A DNA stretch of 58,719 bases. Origin: Bacteroidaceae bacterium. Its GTDB lineage: Bacteria; Bacteroidota; Bacteroidia; Bacteroidales; Bacteroidaceae. Numbering within the stretch: position 1 is the first letter of the stretch; each line of letters begins with the position of its first letter. Shown one piece after another: positions 41,444 to 50,918 of this stretch. Below the pieces are notes generated by a model, which was given only the letters and a program-made list of their open reading frames with translations, was not told the origin of the DNA and searched no databases. Made by a program: the position numbers and the translations under genes. The DNA lies in assembly GCA_017628845.1 (NCBI GenBank), contig JAGBYI010000098.1:1-58719 (forward strand), read 5' to 3'.

Positions 41444-44041
41444 ATGAGAAACCTGAACAAAGCATTGCTTCCCCTTGCCACACTGCCTGGCGCTCTCTTT
41501 GCCCAGGAGGCAACACAAAATCCTGGCTATCAGCCCAACTCAAGCCAGGCACGTCCCAACGTGGTGATGATATATGCCGACGACCTGGGCTTTGGCGACC
41601 TTGGGTGCTATGGTGCCAAGGGGGTGAAGACACCCAACGTGGACAAACTGGCACAGAACGGCCTGCGCTTTACCAACGCTCATGCCGTGGCATCCACAAG
41701 TACTCCCTCGCGCTATGCGTTGCTTACCGGCCAGTACCCGTTCCGAAAACAGGGTACAGACGTGGCTGCCGGCGATGCTGCCATGATTATCTCGCCCGAC
41801 CAATATACCGTGGCGGATGTTTTCAAAGAGGCCGGATACACCACGGCTGCCTTTGGCAAATGGCACTTGGGACTGGGAGCACAGACGGGCAAGCAGGACT
41901 GGAACAAGCCCATCTCCCCTGCCCTGCCCAACATAGGGTTCGACTACTCGTACATCATGGCGGCCACAGCCGACCGTGTGCCTTGCGTGTTCATAGAGAA
42001 CAGCACCGTGGCAAACTACGACCCCACGGCACCTATATATGTGAACTACAACAAGAACTTCGAGGGCGAGCCTACGGGGCGCGACAACCCGGAGTTGCTC
42101 TACAACCTGAAGAGTTCGCACGGACACGACAACTCCATCGTAAACGGTATCGGGCGCATAGGCTATATGAAGGGTGGCGGCAAGGCTCTGTGGAAGGACG
42201 AGAACATTGCCGACAGCATCACCTCTCATGCCGTAGACTTCATAAAGGAGAACAGCAACGAGCCTTTCTTCATGTACTTTGCCACCAACGACGTACATGT
42301 GCCCCGTTTCCCACACCCCCGATTCCGTGGCAGCAGCGAGATGGGATTACGTGGCGATGCCATAGTGCAGTTCGACTGGAGCGTGGGCGAGATAGTGCGC
42401 ACCCTGGAGGAACAGGGGTTGCTGGAGAACACCATCATCATACTTACCAGCGACAACGGTCCCGTGCTGGACGACGGCTATCAGGACCAGGCAGAGGAAC
42501 TGGTGGGCGAGCACTCCCCCACAGGCGGCTTGCGCGGCGGCAAGTACAGTGCCTTCGAGGGCGGTACTCGTGTGCCCTTCATAGTTCACTGGCCTGCTGA
42601 AATCCGTGAGGCAGGAACAAGGGATGCCCTGCTCTCGCAGATTGACTTCCTTGATGTTATGGCAAGCGTTGTGGGCGTTGGCAAGGGCAAGGCTCTATCT
42701 CCTGACGGACAGCCCGGGCAGGAAGCAACATGGTTCGGTGCCGAGGGCGACGGACGCGACTATGCCATAGGCATGGCTCAGAACCATACCCTAACAATAC
42801 GCACTCCCAAATGGAAGTTCATTGAGCCAAAGGGTGGAGCCACAATGATACCTTGGGGGCCGAAGATAGAGACGGGCTATTCCACCTCGCCACAACTGTT
42901 CCAGAGAGTGAACGGCGAGTATGACGAGACCGTGAACAAGGCCACCGAATACAAGTCCGTGTGCGACAGCATCAGCATGGAACTGGAAAGAATACGCCTG
43001 TCCTCCTCAAGCAATTCCATATTTCATGGTGCCTACCATATAAAATACAACGGCAAACCCGTATTCATAGGCTACAACACCACTCACGACCGCCACGGTA
43101 GCGAGGGGTTCAAAATCATCTCCCCCGACCACTACACGAGCACATCTGCCGGCGACGAGGTGGTAATAGTACGTCCGTCCGGGCTGGGGAATACCATATC
43201 CATGCAGGGCAAGTTCCTGCGCGAACCCCGACTTTCGCAATGGGGGCATATCATGTTCTCCGACAATGAGTCCGAGGCTGGCAAATACCTGATTGAGGAG
43301 ACTTCTACGGAAGACGTATATAAGATACGAAGCACCAGCGAGGGCATAAACTATGTCAACATCTATACGGAGCATGGCGTGGCTGGCAATGACAAGGCGG
43401 AGAAAGCAGGACTTGCCTCGTACACCATCGAGGAACTGACCTCCTTTCCCGTCACTATTCCGGCAGGAAACATGGCTGGTATCTGCATGCCTTTCAACGT
43501 AATAGTACCGGAAGGAACCTGTGCCTATGACGCTACCGCCGAGGGCATGAAGTTCAATGCCGATAACGGCACATATACCTGCACACTGACACCGATAGCC
43601 GTTTCCGGCGAAACACTGAAAGGTGGTACTCCTGCCATCATAAACGGGGAGCAGGGGTATTACACCCTGACCATCACTATGAAGGACGATAATGCCAAGG
43701 GGGCGCACGAGCAGTCATTGCTCAAAGGCAACTACGTGACAGAGAAACTCAGCCAGAACGGAGATGCGACAAAATACCTGCTTGCCATGCAGGACGGCAC
43801 ACCGGCATTTGAAACCTTTAGCGGCACTACCGACATTGCCGCCAACCAGTGCTGGATGGAGTGCACCATGACGGATGCCGACAGATTCACTATCAGCCTG
43901 CCCATATCCACAGGCATACAGAACACCCTTGCAGGAACACAGGGCAAGGAACGCCACATCTACAACATTGCCGGCCAACGCCTGAACGCTCCCCAACAAG
44001 GCATCAACATAGTGGAGGGCAAGAAATTAGTCGTAGAATAA
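41444..44041 (+). CDS. Ser-type sulfatase (S1 family) with accessory domain and type IX-like tail
   Basis: This 865-aa protein has signal MRNLNKALLPLATLPGALFA. The sulfatase domain (residues ~38-500) begins RPNVVMIYADDLGFGDLGCY with metal-binding Asp residues. The maturation motif is S86-T-P-S-R90, so a serine rather than cysteine would be converted to formylglycine by an anSME-type enzyme, not seen here. GKWHLG and LTSDNGPV are conserved. Residues ~550-830 form beta-rich accessory domains, and the end HIYNIAGQRLNAPQQG...LVVE resembles the sialidase tail. Likely desulfates host or plant glycans. Confidence 0.9.
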   Translation: MRNLNKALLPLATLPGALFAQEATQNPGYQPNSSQARPNVVMIYADDLGFGDLGCYGAKGVKTPNVDKLAQNGLRFTNAHAVASTSTPSRYALLTGQYPFRKQGTDVAAGDAAMIISPDQYTVADVFKEAGYTTAAFGKWHLGLGAQTGKQDWNKPISPALPNIGFDYSYIMAATADRVPCVFIENSTVANYDPTAPIYVNYNKNFEGEPTGRDNPELLYNLKSSHGHDNSIVNGIGRIGYMKGGGKALWKDENIADSITSHAVDFIKENSNEPFFMYFATNDVHVPRFPHPRFRGSSEMGLRGDAIVQFDWSVGEIVRTLEEQGLLENTIIILTSDNGPVLDDGYQDQAEELVGEHSPTGGLRGGKYSAFEGGTRVPFIVHWPAEIREAGTRDALLSQIDFLDVMASVVGVGKGKALSPDGQPGQEATWFGAEGDGRDYAIGMAQNHTLTIRTPKWKFIEPKGGATMIPWGPKIETGYSTSPQLFQRVNGEYDETVNKATEYKSVCDSISMELERIRLSSSSNSIFHGAYHIKYNGKPVFIGYNTTHDRHGSEGFKIISPDHYTSTSAGDEVVIVRPSGLGNTISMQGKFLREPRLSQWGHIMFSDNESEAGKYLIEETSTEDVYKIRSTSEGINYVNIYTEHGVAGNDKAEKAGLASYTIEELTSFPVTIPAGNMAGICMPFNVIVPEGTCAYDATAEGMKFNADNGTYTCTLTPIAVSGETLKGGTPAIINGEQGYYTLTITMKDDNAKGAHEQSLLKGNYVTEKLSQNGDATKYLLAMQDGTPAFETFSGTTDIAANQCWMECTMTDADRFTISLPISTGIQNTLAGTQGKERHIYNIAGQRLNAPQQGINIVEGKKLVVE

Positions 44042-44090
44042 CTCCATAAGTTAGTCGTAGAACAAACGCAGAAACATTTACCGCCATAAA

Positions 44091-44132
44091 CAACTCAGGA
44101 GGCAGACACCACAGTGCTCGCCTCCTGAGTTG
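44091..44132. terminator. Strong hairpin after the sulfatase
   Basis: A perfect 13-bp stem (CAACTCAGGAGGC and its complement) with 16-nt loop between convergent genes. The U run is weak. Confidence 0.6.
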
Positions 44133-44162
44133 CTTATGCATTCATATACCCCGCTTTTATTG

Positions 44163-44225
44163 TAGGGACGCTGCGTGCAGCGTCCGCTTTATTTTCCCTC
44201 TCGGACGCTGCACGCAGCGTCCCTA
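44163..44225. repeat. Family A palindromic element 6
   Basis: Complete pair of arms with 19-nt spacer in the convergent gap between sulfatase and argF'. Confidence 0.85.
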
Positions 44226-44257
44226 CCACTTTATCGCTTAATCGCAGGTTTCCGTTT

Positions 44258-45232
44258 TCACCTTTCCGTTTCCAACATGCGCTTGAGCACCACGGTGGCG
44301 GAAATCTCGCGGTTGGCGGCTTCGGGGATGACGAGAGAGGTGGGAGCCTCGATTACCTCGTCGGTAACAATCATGCCACGGCGCACGGGCAGGCAGTGCA
44401 TGAAGCGTGCGTTGTTGGTAACCGCCATCTGTCGGTCGGACACGGTCCAATCCAACATCTCGTGATAGTCGGTCAGTATCTTGCCATAGTCCTCGGGACG
44501 GGTAACACCTGGGCATGACCAGTTCTTGGCATAGACGAAGTCGGCGCCCTCGAAAGCCTTCATCTGGTCGTACTCCACACGAGCATTGCCGGCAAAGGCT
44601 GGATCCAGTTCGTAGCCCTCGGGGTGGGTGATGACGAAGTCCACATCGGCAGCATTCATCCACTCGGCGAAACTGTTGGGCACAGCCTGTGGCAGAGCAC
44701 GGGGATGGGGAGCCCAGGTGAGCACCACCTTGGGACGTGCCGTCTGCTTGTGCTCCTCAATAGTGATGAGGTCGGCAAAGGCCTGCAGGGGATGCACGGT
44801 GGCGGTCTCCATGGCAAAGATGGGCTTGCCAGAGTACTTCACAAACTGGTTGTAGACGGTCTCGGCATAGTCGTACTCGCGGTCGGTGAGACCAGCAAAG
44901 GAACGTATGCCGATGATGTCGCAGTAACTGCTCATCACGGGAATGGCCTCCAGCAGGTGCTCGCTCTTGTCGCCATCCATGATGACGCCACGCTCGGTCT
45001 CCAGTTTCCATGCTCCGGCATTTACATCCAAGACGATGACATTCATGCCCAGGTTCTGTGCAGCCTTCTGTGTGGAGAGGCGTGTGCGCAAACTGTTGTT
45101 GAAGAATACAAGCAGGGCGGTCTTGTTGCGGCCAAGTTCCACATACTTGAAACGGTCCTGCTTGATTTCGCGTGCCTCGGCCAAAGCCTGCTTCAGGTCG
45201 CCAAGGTCTTGTACATTGAGAAAACTTTTCAT
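44258..45232 (-). CDS. argF': N-succinylornithine carbamoyltransferase
   Basis: This 324-aa protein has the carbamoyl-phosphate loop FFNNSLRTRLST, HPLQAFADL and FMHCLPVRRG, closely following the Bacteroides enzyme that uses N-succinyl-L-ornithine. At residue 90 (DGDKS) it has Ser where, from memory, the B. fragilis enzyme has Pro and acetylornithine enzymes have Glu; small residues here are reported to favour the succinyl substrate. It makes N-succinylcitrulline. It lies last in the minus-strand arginine/proline cluster, separated from proA by a family A element. Confidence 0.92.
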   Translation of the reverse strand: MKSFLNVQDLGDLKQALAEAREIKQDRFKYVELGRNKTALLVFFNNSLRTRLSTQKAAQNLGMNVIVLDVNAGAWKLETERGVIMDGDKSEHLLEAIPVMSSYCDIIGIRSFAGLTDREYDYAETVYNQFVKYSGKPIFAMETATVHPLQAFADLITIEEHKQTARPKVVLTWAPHPRALPQAVPNSFAEWMNAADVDFVITHPEGYELDPAFAGNARVEYDQMKAFEGADFVYAKNWSCPGVTRPEDYGKILTDYHEMLDWTVSDRQMAVTNNARFMHCLPVRRGMIVTDEVIEAPTSLVIPEAANREISATVVLKRMLETER

Positions 45233-45263
45233 ATGCTATGTTTTAACGGATAAGTGGGAAAGG

Positions 45264-45383
45264 TAGGGACGCTGCGTGCAGCGTCCGAATGGGCTAAAGG
45301 CAGAGTGTTTTGCTTGTAAGGAGGTTTAAGCGTCTGAATTATCTCTTCCTGTTGTCTTGCGGACGCAGCACGCTGCGTCCCTA
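45264..45383. repeat. Family A palindromic element 7, long spacer
   Basis: Left core GCTGCGTGCAGC, right core GCAGCACGCTGC, spacer ~70 bp. Followed by GCTCACCG and TTTCCGA short repeats up to the proA stop. Confidence 0.85.
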
Positions 45384-45456
45384 CTGTTGGGTGTTAACTT
45401 TTCCGCTCACCGCTCATCCGCTCCACGCTCACCGTTTTCCGATTTCCGATTTCCGA

Positions 45457-46623
45457 TTAATTTCTTGTCTGCCCGTTACCCCTGATTATATACTTGCTGG
45501 TGGTTATCTCTTCCAGTGCCATAGGTCCACGGGCGTGGAGTTTCTGGGTGGAGATGCCTATCTCGGCACCGAGTCCGAACTGTGCTCCGTCGGTAAAGGA
45601 GGTGGGAGCATTGTGGTAGACACAGGCGGCATCCACCTCGAGGAGGAAACGGTCGGCAGTACGCCAGTTCTCCGTAACTATACTCTCGCTATGCCCCGAA
45701 CCATGCTGGCGGATATGCGAGAGAGCCTCGTCCAGTCCGCTTACGATGCGTATGCTCAGGTCGTGCGAGAGCCATTCGCGGCCATATTCTCCATAGTGGA
45801 ACTGCACCTGTCCCTGCATGGGAGCAAGCAACTCAGCAAGGCGAGGTTCCATGTCCCGGTGCACCAACAGGCAGTCCAAGGCATTGCACACGCTGACACG
45901 GCGGCACTTGGCATTATAGACGATGCGCTTGGCCTTGTCCATGTCGGCATCCTTGTCCACATAGCAGTGCACCACACCGGCACCGGTCTCTATGACAGGC
46001 ACCTTGGAGTTCTCGCGCACATAGCGTATCAGTCCGGCAGAACCACGGGGAATAATCAGGTCCACCAGTCCCTCGGCAGAAAGGAGTTCGGCCGTTGCCT
46101 CGCGTGTGGCAGGCAGAAGAGTGACGGTAGCTGGGTCCAGTCCATGCTCGAACAGGACATTGTGTATCACGGCGCAGATGGCCTTGTTGCTTTCCTCGGC
46201 ATCAGAACCGCCCTTGAGGATAACGGCAGAACCTGCCTTCAGACAGAGGGCCGTAACATCGAGGGTAACATTGGGACGAGCCTCGTAGATAACGCCGATA
46301 ACACCAAAGGGCACGCTGACACGGCTGATGTCCAGTCCGTTCTCCAGCACCCTATGACTGAGCACACGGCCCAAGGGCGATGGCAGTGATGCCACATTGC
46401 GACAGTCCGATGCTATGCCTGCTATGCGCTCGGGGGTGAGGCGCAGGCGGTCGTAGCGTGGGTCGGCAGGATCCATGCGCTCCAGGTCATGGGCGTTGGC
46501 CACAAGGATGGCATCGGCACTTTGTTCCATGGCGTCTGCCATGTCCATGAGCAAGGCATTAACCGCCTCTGTGCTCAGTGCGGCAAGTTGGCGCGAGGCC
46601 AGTTTTATGTATTCTGATTCCAT
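45457..46623 (-). CDS. proA: Gamma-glutamyl phosphate reductase
   Basis: This 388-aa protein (start MESEYIKLASRQLAAL; an 11-residue extension is unlikely) has the ALDH-like fold with VSVPFGVIGVIYEARPNVT, LKGGSDAEESN, IIPRGSAGLI and the catalytic cysteine in KCRRVSVCNALDCLLVH. It reduces gamma-glutamyl phosphate to glutamate semialdehyde with NADPH, second step of proline synthesis. It follows proB by 75 bp of short GTTCACCG-type repeats, so it is in the same unit. Confidence 0.95.
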   Translation of the reverse strand: MESEYIKLASRQLAALSTEAVNALLMDMADAMEQSADAILVANAHDLERMDPADPRYDRLRLTPERIAGIASDCRNVASLPSPLGRVLSHRVLENGLDISRVSVPFGVIGVIYEARPNVTLDVTALCLKAGSAVILKGGSDAEESNKAICAVIHNVLFEHGLDPATVTLLPATREATAELLSAEGLVDLIIPRGSAGLIRYVRENSKVPVIETGAGVVHCYVDKDADMDKAKRIVYNAKCRRVSVCNALDCLLVHRDMEPRLAELLAPMQGQVQFHYGEYGREWLSHDLSIRIVSGLDEALSHIRQHGSGHSESIVTENWRTADRFLLEVDAACVYHNAPTSFTDGAQFGLGAEIGISTQKLHARGPMALEEITTSKYIIRGNGQTRN

Positions 46624-46698
46624 ATACATTATATTATATAGATGCAATAGATGCAATAGAAACTATAGAGTCTCCGCTAACCACTCACCTCTAACCGT

Positions 46699-47490
46699 TC
46701 ACCGTTCACTGTTCACCGCTCTAAAGCGTGTATGCGGCACCTCATCGGCATTGTCCATGAGGTCTACCAGTATGTTTTCTCTGGTTCCTCGGGCAAGGAG
46801 CACATCTATGCCAGAGGCAGCCACCTCGATGGCGGTCTTGCACTTGCTATGCATACCGCCACGGCCAGCGCCTGACTTCTCTGTCTGTATGTATTTGCTG
46901 ACATCACGACCGGTATCCACAACGGGGATGAGACTGACGCCTTCATCGCCGGGACGGCCGTTGTACAGTCCGTCCACATTGCTGAGCAGAATGAGGGTAT
47001 CGGTTCCCATCAAGCGTGCTATGAGGCCGGAGAGTTCATCGTTGTCGGTGAACATCAACTCGGTGATGCACACAGTGTCGTTTTCGTTAACCACGGGCAG
47101 AACGCCGTGCGAGAGCATCACCTCCATGCAACGGCGCATGTTCTCGCGGTGCTCGTCGGAGTCGAAGTCGGTCTTCTGCGTCAGCACCTGTCCCACGGGG
47201 ATGTGGTGCTCGCGAAGGAAGTCGTAGTAACGGTTGATGAGTTTTGCCTGACCCACGGCAGAGAACAACTGGCGCTGCTCCACGGAGTCCATCTCCAGGG
47301 TGCTCTGCTGACTGAGGTGCAGCTCTCCCCTACCCGATGCCACGGCACCGGAGGAGATGAGTATGACCTCAATGCCACGATGGCGCAACTCTGCCACCTG
47401 GTCTACCAGGGAGGACAGACGTGTCACGTCCAGTGTGCCGTCCTTGCGGGTAAGCACCGCACTGCCTATCTTTACTGCTACTCTCTTCAT
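46699..47490 (-). CDS. proB: Glutamate 5-kinase, short form without PUA domain
   Basis: This 263-aa amino-acid kinase reads KRVAVKIGSAVLTRKDG, ILISSGAVASGR, PVVNENDTV, DNDELSGLIARLMG and GAGRGGMHSKCKTAIEVAASG. The C-terminal PUA domain of ~370-aa homologues is absent, as in many Bacteroidota. It phosphorylates glutamate at the gamma position. Its start overlaps the proC stop by four bases, indicating translational coupling. Confidence 0.94.
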   Translation of the reverse strand: MKRVAVKIGSAVLTRKDGTLDVTRLSSLVDQVAELRHRGIEVILISSGAVASGRGELHLSQQSTLEMDSVEQRQLFSAVGQAKLINRYYDFLREHHIPVGQVLTQKTDFDSDEHRENMRRCMEVMLSHGVLPVVNENDTVCITELMFTDNDELSGLIARLMGTDTLILLSNVDGLYNGRPGDEGVSLIPVVDTGRDVSKYIQTEKSGAGRGGMHSKCKTAIEVAASGIDVLLARGTRENILVDLMDNADEVPHTRFRAVNSER

Positions 47491-48236
47491 TTCTCGTTTG
47501 CTTTCATTCCTGCCAGAACGGAGGCAGTGAAACCAGCATCCTCCATGGCATTAAGTCCGCGTATGGTGTATCCGCCAGGGGTGGTAACGGCATCGATGGC
47601 CTCCTCGGGATGACGGCCGCTTTCCTCGAGCAGTGCCACTGCTCCCTTCATGGTCTGGAGCACCGCCTGGCGAGCCTCATCGGGCCGGAAACCCAACTGC
47701 ACACCGCCTTCCATCATGGCACGCACATAACGCATAACGTATGCTATGCCGCAGCCTGACACCTGCATACCGGCATCCATCTGCTTGTGCGGCACGGTCT
47801 GCACCTTGCCCACAAGGGAGAAGAGGCGCACCACCTCGTCTATCAGCACGGAGGGACGGTCCAGTTCCTCGATGAAGGTCATGCCGGCACCATATTCCAC
47901 GGCAATATTGGGCATGGCATATACATTGATGCGGGCATTGCGCACACCGGCTGCAACACTGACCACAAGGGCATTGGAGGCTCGAAGGGGCAACTTGATC
48001 TGGTCCATGACCTCGTCAACAAGCCATGGCTTGACGGCGATGAAGACGATGTCGGCACCGGTGACGGCCTGAACATTGTCGGTAGTGGCGGTGAGTTGGG
48101 GATAGAGGCCAAGGAAGCGGTCAAGGGTGCACTGACTGCGTGCCGTGATGGTGAGCTGTGAGGCAAGTCCTGCCTTGCACCATCCGTGCACCAGGGCACC
48201 GCCCATGTTGCCAGAGCCTATTACTGCTATCTTCAT
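47487..48236 (-). CDS. proC: Pyrroline-5-carboxylate reductase
   Basis: This 249-aa protein has the Rossmann start MKIAVIGSGNMGGALVHGW, DIVFIAVKPWLVDEVM and the C-terminal TPGGYTIRGLNAMEDAGF signature. It reduces pyrroline-5-carboxylate to proline. It sits between argD (3 bp upstream) and proB (4-bp overlap), which fuses proline and arginine synthesis into one minus-strand operon; glutamate is the shared precursor. Confidence 0.95.
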   Translation of the reverse strand: MKIAVIGSGNMGGALVHGWCKAGLASQLTITARSQCTLDRFLGLYPQLTATTDNVQAVTGADIVFIAVKPWLVDEVMDQIKLPLRASNALVVSVAAGVRNARINVYAMPNIAVEYGAGMTFIEELDRPSVLIDEVVRLFSLVGKVQTVPHKQMDAGMQVSGCGIAYVMRYVRAMMEGGVQLGFRPDEARQAVLQTMKGAVALLEESGRHPEEAIDAVTTPGGYTIRGLNAMEDAGFTASVLAGMKANEK

Positions 48237-48239
48237 AAT

Positions 48240-49370
48240 TTACGACAATACTCGGCGGAATGCCTCAAGGAACTGGTCGGCCTCGCTGATGGTGAGGCAC
48301 AGGGGAGGAAGCAGACGGATAACGTTGGTACCGGAACAACCGGTGAAGATGTGCTCCTCCTTGATAAGGCGGGTGCGGGGTTCCTTGTAGGGGATGTCCA
48401 GTTCTATGCCTATCATCAGACCACGACCGCGCACGTCGACAACGTGGGGCAGGTTCATAGAGCGCAACTGCTCCATAATGTAGTCGCCTACACGGGAGGC
48501 ATTCTCCACCAGACCTTCGCTCTCTATAACATCCAGCACTGCCAAGGCTCCGGCACAGCCCAGGTGGTTACCTCCGAAGGTGGTGCCCAACTGTCCGTAG
48601 ATGGGAGTGAACTTGGGCGAAATGAGCACGCCTCCCATAGGGAAGCCGTTGCAGATGCCCTTGGCCACGGTAATCATATCGGGACGGATGCCAAGATGCT
48701 GGTGGGCAAAGAACTTGCCCGAACGACCGTAGCCACACTGGATCTCGTCGCAGATGAGTACGGTGTTGTGCGCCTCGCACAGAACCTGCAGTTCCTTCAG
48801 GAAGTCTGCCTCGACCATGCGTATGCCGCCAACGCCCTGTATGCACTCAATGATAACGGCACAGACATCGTCCTTCTCTATCTCGGCACGCCAGGGCTCT
48901 ATCTCGTTGAGGGGAAGATAGGTGACATGGCCATTGGCATTGATGGGTGCGATGATCTTGGGATTGGCAGTAGCCTCGACCGCCAGAGAGGTGCGGCCAT
49001 GGAAGGCCTTCTCGGCAGAGAGCACACGGGTGCGGCCATTGTGGAAAGAGGCAAGTTTCAAGGCGTTCTCGTTGGCCTCGGCACCGGAGTTGATGAGGAA
49101 CAACTGATAGTCCTCGTAACCAGACACCTTGCCCAAGGTGAGGGCAAGTTCCTTCTGCAAGGGGTTCTGCACGGAGTTGCTGTAGAAACCCAAGCGTGCT
49201 ACCTGCGAGGCAATGGTCTCGACATAGTGGGGATGTGCATGACCTATGCTTATGACGGCATGACCGCCATAGAGGTCGAGATATTCTGTTCCCTCTTCAT
49301 CCCATACGTGGCATCCCTCGCCACGGTCTATGGCAATGTCGAAAAGGGGATAAACGTCAAATAGTTCCAT
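48240..49370 (-). CDS. argD: Acylornithine aminotransferase (ArgD)
   Basis: This 376-aa class III PLP aminotransferase starts MELFDVYPLFDIAI. It has DLYGGHAVISIGHAHP, LINSGAEANENALKLA, ECIQGVGGI, ICDEIQCGYGRSGKFFAH and the PLP lysine region DMITVAKGICNGFPMGG. In this organism it probably acts on N-succinylglutamate semialdehyde. The longer frame to 49403 runs into a family C repeat whose end lies only 8 bp from the ATG, so the shorter start is used. Confidence 0.94.
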   Translation of the reverse strand: MELFDVYPLFDIAIDRGEGCHVWDEEGTEYLDLYGGHAVISIGHAHPHYVETIASQVARLGFYSNSVQNPLQKELALTLGKVSGYEDYQLFLINSGAEANENALKLASFHNGRTRVLSAEKAFHGRTSLAVEATANPKIIAPINANGHVTYLPLNEIEPWRAEIEKDDVCAVIIECIQGVGGIRMVEADFLKELQVLCEAHNTVLICDEIQCGYGRSGKFFAHQHLGIRPDMITVAKGICNGFPMGGVLISPKFTPIYGQLGTTFGGNHLGCAGALAVLDVIESEGLVENASRVGDYIMEQLRSMNLPHVVDVRGRGLMIGIELDIPYKEPRTRLIKEEHIFTGCSGTNVIRLLPPLCLTISEADQFLEAFRRVLS

Positions 49371-49378
49371 AGTATTAA

Positions 49379-49552
49379 GACCCTCCCCCTTACCCCTCCA
49401 CAAGGGAGGGGAGTATATAGAGTTATAAGGGTGCTTTGTTTTATTATTTATTTAAACAATGATACTAACCACACCTGCAACCGAGCATCATTCTTGCTCA
49501 TCAGCAGTACATTCCACTCCCCTCCATCCAGGGAGGGGTTGGGGGTGGGTCC
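49379..49552. repeat. Family C palindromic element 2 (argC-argD gap)
   Basis: Ends GACCCTCCCCC and GGGGGTGGGTCC, with inner arms CCCCTCC...GGGAGGGGAGTA and ACTCCCCTCC...GGGAGGGG. It spans from 2 bp after the argC stop to 8 bp before the argD start. Confidence 0.75.
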
Positions 49553-49553
49553 C

Positions 49554-50519
49554 CTAGAATGCTGATGCCTTCAGGTTCAGTCCTGCCTTCTCGTCAATGC
49601 CGAACATCAGGTTCATGTTCTGCACTGCCTGACCCACGGCGCCCTTCAGCAGGTTGTCTATGCAGCAGATCATGAGCAGCTGGTCCTCGTACTTCTCTAC
49701 ATAGACCACGGCCTTGTTGGTGTTCACCACCTGCTTCATGTCGGGCGACTTCACCACGAAATGCGTAAAGGCGGCATCCTGGTAGTAGTCGGCATACAGT
49801 TTCTGTACCTCCTCGAGGGGAGCATCGCACTTGGCATAGGCGGTAACGTATATGCCACGGGCAAAGCAACCGCGCTGGGGGATGAAGAGTACACGGCCGT
49901 CATAACCGGGATGCAGTTCCTGCACGGTCTGGTTTATCTCCAGAAGGTGCTGGTGATTGAAGGTCTTGTAAACGGAGATGTTGTCGTTGCGCCAACTGAA
50001 ATGTGTGGTTGCGCCGGGCTTCTGACCTGCACCGGTAGAACCAGTTATGCCGTTAACGTGGATATCTCCGCTGAGCAGTCCTGCCTTCAGTGCAGGAAGC
50101 AGAGCCAACTGTATGCAGGTGGCAAAGCAACCGGGATTGGCAAGGTGCATGCAGTTGCGGGTCTGCTCGCGATGTGTCTCTGGCAGGCCGTAGACATAGT
50201 CGTGGTCGCCGGCAATGCGGAAGTCCTGTGCCAGGTCTATGATGCGCACATGGGCAGGGATGTCATGCTCCTGCAGGAAGGCACGGCTCTTGCCATGACC
50301 AAAACAGAAGAACACCACGTCGACCTGCTCCCAGGGCATCTCGCTGGTAAAGCATAGGTCGGTCTCGCCATACAAGCCCTCGTGCACTTCGCACACAGGA
50401 TTGCCGGCATTGGATTCGCTATTGGCAAAGACAATCTCTGCCTCGGGATGATTGAGGAGCACGCGGATAAGTTCACCGCCGGTATAACCTGCTGCTCCAA
50501 GTATGCCTACTCTAACCAT
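49554..50519 (-). CDS. argC: N-acyl-gamma-glutamyl-phosphate reductase
   Basis: This 321-aa protein has the Rossmann start VRVGILGAAGYTGGELIRVL, the active-site cysteine in HLANPGCFATCIQLALLP, GSTGAGQKPGATTHF and the C-terminal CIDNLLKGAVGQAVQNMN. It reduces the acylated glutamyl phosphate to the semialdehyde, third step of the arginine route. No argB (acylglutamate kinase) or argH is in the window. It is followed by argD across a family C element. Confidence 0.95.
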   Translation of the reverse strand: MVRVGILGAAGYTGGELIRVLLNHPEAEIVFANSESNAGNPVCEVHEGLYGETDLCFTSEMPWEQVDVVFFCFGHGKSRAFLQEHDIPAHVRIIDLAQDFRIAGDHDYVYGLPETHREQTRNCMHLANPGCFATCIQLALLPALKAGLLSGDIHVNGITGSTGAGQKPGATTHFSWRNDNISVYKTFNHQHLLEINQTVQELHPGYDGRVLFIPQRGCFARGIYVTAYAKCDAPLEEVQKLYADYYQDAAFTHFVVKSPDMKQVVNTNKAVVYVEKYEDQLLMICCIDNLLKGAVGQAVQNMNLMFGIDEKAGLNLKASAF

Positions 50520-50555
50520 ATCTTAATTTGTCTTTGGCGTCCCCCACCCAACTTT

Positions 50556-50636
50556 GTCCCCCTGAGACAGGGTGGACGAGCGAAGCGGAGGGGGTGGAAA
50601 ACCTTTAACCTACGGACGCTGCACGCAGCGTCCCTA
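50556..50636. repeat. Family B half-element joined to a family A right arm
   Basis: GTCCCCCTGAGACAGGGTGG...GGAGGGGGTGGA (50556-50599) is followed by a lone A right arm CGGACGCTGCACGCAGCG...TCCCTA (50613-50636). Together they fill the pspC-argC gap. Confidence 0.7.
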
Positions 50637-50654
50637 CCCGCTCAACGTTAAACG

Positions 50655-50879
50655 TTATTCATTATTATTATTTATATTGAAGGTGCTCTTCGCCTCTGGT
50701 ATGACCAACATGAGGATGAAGTACACTATCAATCCGCTGAATGCGGTAAACAGGGTCAGCAACAGGTAAATGATACGCACAACTGTTGCATCCATATTGA
50801 CATAGTCTGCTATGGCTGCACATACTCCAGCCAACATGCGTCCGGTACGTGGACGCTCCATCTTCTTTGGTTCAGACAT
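50655..50879 (-). CDS. PspC-domain membrane protein
   Basis: This 74-aa protein reads RPRTGRMLAGVCAAIADYVN, then MDATVVRIIYLLLTLF and a second hydrophobic stretch LIVYFILMLVIPEA, the complete PspC domain. In other bacteria PspC senses envelope stress. Here it sits alone between argG and argC, bounded on both sides by family A/B repeats, with no other Psp genes. Its placement inside the arginine cluster is unexplained. Confidence 0.9.
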   Translation of the reverse strand: MSEPKKMERPRTGRMLAGVCAAIADYVNMDATVVRIIYLLLTLFTAFSGLIVYFILMLVIPEAKSTFNINNNNE

Positions 50880-50918
50880 GATAATATTTGTTTTATATGT
50901 ATTATCTGTATTTCGCTC

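Noticed and set aside
49371-49403. N-terminal extension of ArgD (MWRGKGEG...)
   Set aside because: It translates a family C repeat and is absent from the conserved family start MELFDVYPLF.
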